In this document: piece after piece, positions 60,731 through 64,000 of the stretch
Layout of the letters: the number at the start of each line of letters is the position of its first letter
How positions within the stretch are numbered: the stretch's first letter is position 1
NCBI GenBank assembly: GCA_019671005.1
Contig: CM033732.1
Span: 48,721,392-48,785,391 of the forward strand
Length of the DNA stretch: 64,000 nucleotides
Origin: Hibiscus mutabilis
Taxonomy: Eukaryota > Streptophyta > Magnoliopsida > Malvales > Malvaceae
Reading direction: 5' to 3'
The notes under the pieces: model-generated
The model's input: only the letters and a program-made list of their open reading frames with translations
What the model was told of the DNA's origin: nothing
Databases searched by the model: none
Program-made: the position numbers and the translations under genes

Positions 60731-62289
60731 CTAAGATGGTAGATTCTTTGGTTGGTTATGCTTTAATATTGCCATCATTTCTTGAAATTGTTGTTGGAGC
60801 TTCTGATATGCTGCTTCCCTCGCTGCTCTCTCGGCTTCTCTCTCAGCTTCTATTCTTTCTCTCTCAGCTTCTCTCCTTGCTCTCTCGCCTTCTTTCGCTT
60901 CTACCTCAGCTTGAAATTGAGTTAACTGTTGTTTTAAACGATTAACTTCTGCCTGAGAAGATTGACTCTGTGATGACATGTACTGAGACGAGTTAGATTC
61001 AAAATATTTTGTTGGAGTAATGAATGATCCTTGGCAGCGAACTCGACCATATCTTTCAGGACCCAAAACGTCAGCAATAACTTGATTTTCGATCTCATCC
61101 ACATTAGCAGAACCATTAGTTGAAGCCGTAGCTTCATATTCAGACCTTTTTTCCCTCAATTTCGCCTGATAATCAAGAATATATAACGAATTCAAACATT
61201 ATTTAAACTAAAAAATGTTATACTATTGATAAATATAACACAAATCAGAATTTCTATCAAATGAATAATCCATTATTTCTGCAGCTTCAGGACTCATAGG
61301 AGAGCCATCCTTTTTTGTGTGTAATGTCGAAGAGTTTTATCCGTCCAACGCTAGTGCCAGTCGTAACTTGCTACAACGTATAATAGAAATTAATACATAT
61401 GAAAATATAATACATTAAAAAATAATTAATAATTAAATAATAATAATACCTCGTCATTAGCTATACGAGCAAAACTCTTCGACCTCGCTGTGTGAGTAGA
61501 CTTTTGTTGATGTCTGCTAGAAACTCCAGTGCGCTCTCGATCCTACAATTTAAAATTTTCATTACGTATAAAGCCAATATTATAATGACAATATTATTTT
61601 TTAAGGTGCATCGATCATACCTCTCCTTTCGTTGAACTCCAAAACCTGATTGCATCTTCCCATTGATATCGAAGTATTCCTGGTAGGACATTTTGTAGTT
61701 TCTCTTGAAGGCTGAGATTATTTTTAAAATATGTTCTTTTAGGAAGCTCTTATGGTCTCTCCATTTTTTCCTAAAGCATCATTTAACTGTAATGGATTAG
61801 TTATGACAATGACATTATTACCTTAACAAGATCTAGAGCTTGATTTTTGTTACTATTCGGCATCTGACGCCATGACTCATAATTGATCGGCAAGATTGAA
61901 GCATTGCGTGCAACAATGCCTAAGTAACTGGCCAGAAGACCTGCTTCTGCCCTAATAGGTTGGCCGACATCATTTCTTGAAACTTTCACGCGTCCCCTAC
62001 AGGAATATCGTATAATTTCGTCAATGTCGTGCGCCCTCTAGTCTTACGCCTTCGACCATTTCCATATATATATGAAATAATTCAATAAAATATTTAAAAT
62101 CAAGTCAATAACAACAAACAACTAGCATTCAAATAAAGTGTTGAACATTACCTTCAATTTCTACATTTTCAACTGTTTCTGGAACTTGTGAAGAACCAGC
62201 ACCAGACAAATTATCATTATTTGTTATTTCATCCGCTCGAGGAACTTGAACAATCCGCATATCACTTAATTTCCTCCTCGGCATAATAC
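60731..62289 (-). pseudogene. Transposase_24-type CACTA protein, broken
   Basis: Pieces in order from 62289 down: MPRRKLSDMRIVQVPRADE (ATG at 62284), then LTKLYDI with a TGA frameshift near 61988, then GQPIRAEAGLLASYLGIVAR with PINYESWRQMP (61801-61989), then a DGSPMSPEAAEIM piece (about 61275-61310), then the last exon 60731-61165 with VLGPERYGRVRCQGSF and an Arg/Glu-rich coiled coil (EAEREAERAAREAA). This matches the plant Transposase_24 (Ptta/En/Spm) family. Introns separate the pieces; at least one frameshift kills it. Confidence 0.8.
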
Positions 62290-62454
62290 CTGCAATAAAC
62301 CAAAAACAATTTTAGTAACTAGTGACAACAATACTATTAAGGTATATATTCGACAACAAGTTAGAAGTTATAATATTATAAATGAATACGTTAAGATATA
62401 AATCTTACTACATTGTTATGCACTCAGTTACTATTAAAATCTTAGCACACTACG

Positions 62455-62688
62455 AGGTGTTAGCTCTCCATGGAATACCCATTTTCTATATCCCGGAACA
62501 AAGCCATAAACAATTAGATGTCCGTGTACAACTTCACGAATGTGCCAATTAATGTTAGCACACTTCTTACAAGGGCAAAGAATCATATTCTCTTGGCTTG
62601 CATTCGCAAAAGCTAAATTTAGAAAAGTTTCTACTCCATTTCGATAGTCGGCGTCTACCCTTTACAAATTCATCCAACTCCTATCCAT
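62455..62688 (-). pseudogene. Transposase-associated domain (CACTA TNPD N-terminus), broken
   Basis: From ATG at 62688: MDRSWMNL, then an in-frame TAA (62662-62664), then a well-preserved Transpos_assoc domain: YRNGVETFLN, CPCKKCAN with its paired cysteines, HGHLIVYGF and WVFHGEL. The large TNPD transposase domain that should follow is absent; the Transposase_24-like gene comes next instead. Confidence 0.8.
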
Positions 62689-62895
62689 TTAGTATTTCTG
62701 TAATATCCATTTCAAATGTTAATTGCTAATACTATAGATTTAAAATTTTCTTTTAAATTGATAATTGTAGATAAAAAATTAAAAGTCTATAAAGTTGACC
62801 AAAATTATATCCAAATATTTCCAATAGACTGATAAGGCAAATGCAGCACTACGAATTAAAAAAATTACTGAATTTAGAAAGAGAAGAGTACATAC

Positions 62896-62972
62896 ATAAA
62901 CTCTTTATTTCCTTTGTATAGTGTTTGACAGCGTTCTTTCACCTCCTCAGCAGTTTGTTCCAAATAAGATAC
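62896..62972 (-). CDS. Single exon of a probable BAR-domain ArfGAP (AGD) gene
   Basis: 77-bp exon between a CAG acceptor (exon starts 62972) and a GTATGT donor (exon ends 62896). It encodes VSYLEQTAEEVKERCQTLYK then GNKEF, matching exon 2 of plant AGD1-4/ACAP-type proteins, which curve membranes with a BAR domain and act on ARF GTPases in vesicle traffic. The next exon (LGEA-type) does not appear before the CACTA coding debris below 62690. The first exon was not found in 62973-64000 and may be outside the window. Confidence 0.6.
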
Positions 62973-64000
62973 CTGATCAATCAATCAACAAACATATTAG
63001 AATCATGTTCGCATAACTTGATCAAATAATACATTATTTTATCAGACAAGTTCTTTTTATACCATTCTTGACAACATCAAGCCAAATATTACGTTTGCCA
63101 ATAAACTAAAAATGTAAATAAGAAAGGAAGAATTAAAGACCGTTGAAGGTGACCTAAAATCAATTTTATACCATAAGAGTCCTTGTATTATATTTCATAT
63201 TGCATAATGGATAAATTGTTCCATGTACGCTCGAATAAGAGCAAAATGGCCCCTCTTAAAATTCCTATCCATTTTTGTTGTCAAGTACTGACATGAATAG
63301 CTACTTTAAGGGAATAAAAGATAATTTATCCATTTTGATCCTAAACAAATTTTCGTTATCTTCAACAAAAGGACCAAAAAAACAATCTGAAGTATAGTAG
63401 ATGAACTGCTATAATACTTTTAAAGTGGTTTCTATTGTATTTAGATCTTATTAATTTAGATTAATGGAAATTTCATGATTTATGTTCATATTCATGTTCA
63501 TATTATGCATCATTAATTCATAATAATCCATTCATCCACCCACTTACAACTCTGATCCGATATAATCCGACTTTAAAAAAACTTAAAACTTTAGATCTAA
63601 AAATGACTCAAGTTCTAAACAACTCAATTCCGGATCTAAAATGTTTCACACCTGATATTAACCCAAACTGAAATGATCCGGATATTTTAAAATAGATCCG
63701 ACTCGGCTTAATTTACTTTTAAAGTTTGCAGCAGAGTTAACATGTTGATTAATTACAAATTTCATCTTCTTACGCATTTTCTTACATATATTATATGGGC
63801 AGATCCATTATGAATTGGATCAATAGCTTCTTCCCTTTACTTTGATTTTTCATTTATGTGGACTAGACAAGGACGCAGATACTACAAAACTAACTGAAAA
63901 AGGAAAACCAGGAAAAAAGATTCCGTCCGTGTCATATAGTCTCGGAGTAATTGCTAACAAAAAGGAGAAAGATGGCAAATGTATTGAAGGAGGTGCAGCT
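62973..64000. other. Right edge, no certain gene
   Basis: Probably first-intron sequence of the AGD-like gene. An ATG at 63972 (MANVLKEVQ) opens a frame that runs off the window on the plus strand; it is too short to judge. Confidence 0.35.

Larger units (their letters stand above)
60099..62690 (+). mobile_element. CACTA (En/Spm) transposon, left end and interior
   Basis: It starts CACTACATCAAAACAGG at 60099. This is followed at once by subterminal repeats AGCGGCGTTTTT and its complement AAAACG(C/T)CGC (60117-60470, a dozen or so, in alternating orientation). Transposase-related genes on the minus strand (60731-62289 and 62455-62688) are of CACTA type. A right end (TAGTG) was not found, so the element is truncated or its end is too decayed. 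62690 is only the last recognisable CACTA coding sequence. Confidence 0.8.

Noticed and set aside
63972..64000. Start of a plus-strand gene at the window edge
   Set aside because: Only nine codons are visible; cannot be judged.
1..64000. tRNA, rRNA or other structured RNA genes
   Set aside because: I looked for tRNA-like A/B boxes and rRNA blocks while reading and saw none convincing; a covariance-model scan would be needed to exclude small RNAs.

Overview
This is nuclear DNA from a flowering plant, most likely a eudicot. It has intron-rich plant genes (a plastid HSP70, an STP-type sugar/H+ symporter, a CC-NBS-LRR, a YJU2 splicing factor, RPL5), AT-rich intergenic DNA and many plant-type LTR retrotransposons, CACTA, MULE-like and MITE elements. 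A Malvaceae/cotton-like source is a guess from the general look of the genes and repeats and cannot be proved here.

Layout. 1-8748: a Ty1/copia element in tandem (internal, LTR, internal, truncated LTR), dead in gag and pol. 8751-10292: a solo-LTR-like segment. 10611-26575 (minus): a dead six-exon MPK6-type MAP kinase gene. Its intron 1/exon 2 junction is split by a 13.7 kb Athila-like gypsy array, LTR-int-LTR-int-LTR at 12599-26287, with the 5-bp target duplication ACTAT. 28270-31862 (plus): a CC-NBS-LRR gene with two stops and one frameshift. 32656-34854 (minus): an RPL5-like gene with two 2-bp lesions. 38068-39887 (plus): an intact four-exon STP-type hexose transporter of 515 residues. 42219-43131: a broken Myb/SANT-like gene. 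45133-48185 (minus): an eight-exon chloroplast HSP70, complete except for one missing base. 48439-49718: a long-TIR, MULE-like element carrying pieces of a PCNA gene. 50697-51690: a cluster of short elements with telomere-like (TTTAGGG-like) interiors. 52064-54784 (minus): an intact seven-exon YJU2/CWC16 gene of 298 residues. 56070-56293: a stray copy of the HSP70 promoter and first codons, followed by a 48-bp minisatellite between two copies of a ~630-bp repeat. 57890-60098: degenerate LTR-like DNA. 60099 onward: the left end of a CACTA transposon with its broken genes on the minus strand. 62896-62972: one exon of a probable BAR-domain ArfGAP (AGD) gene.

The living genes are housekeeping or transport genes and form no pathway together. 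The main interest is structural. Two unrelated LTR families both show tandem, LTR-sharing architecture. In the gypsy array the middle LTR is visibly a recombinant of the outer two. There is also gene-fragment capture (PCNA), a duplicated heat-shock-type promoter, and a retroelement sitting on a splice acceptor. Several genes carry isolated 1-2 bp indels, so assembly error must be weighed against real pseudogenization. No CRISPR array or prokaryotic system is present, and I found no plausible new multi-gene system.
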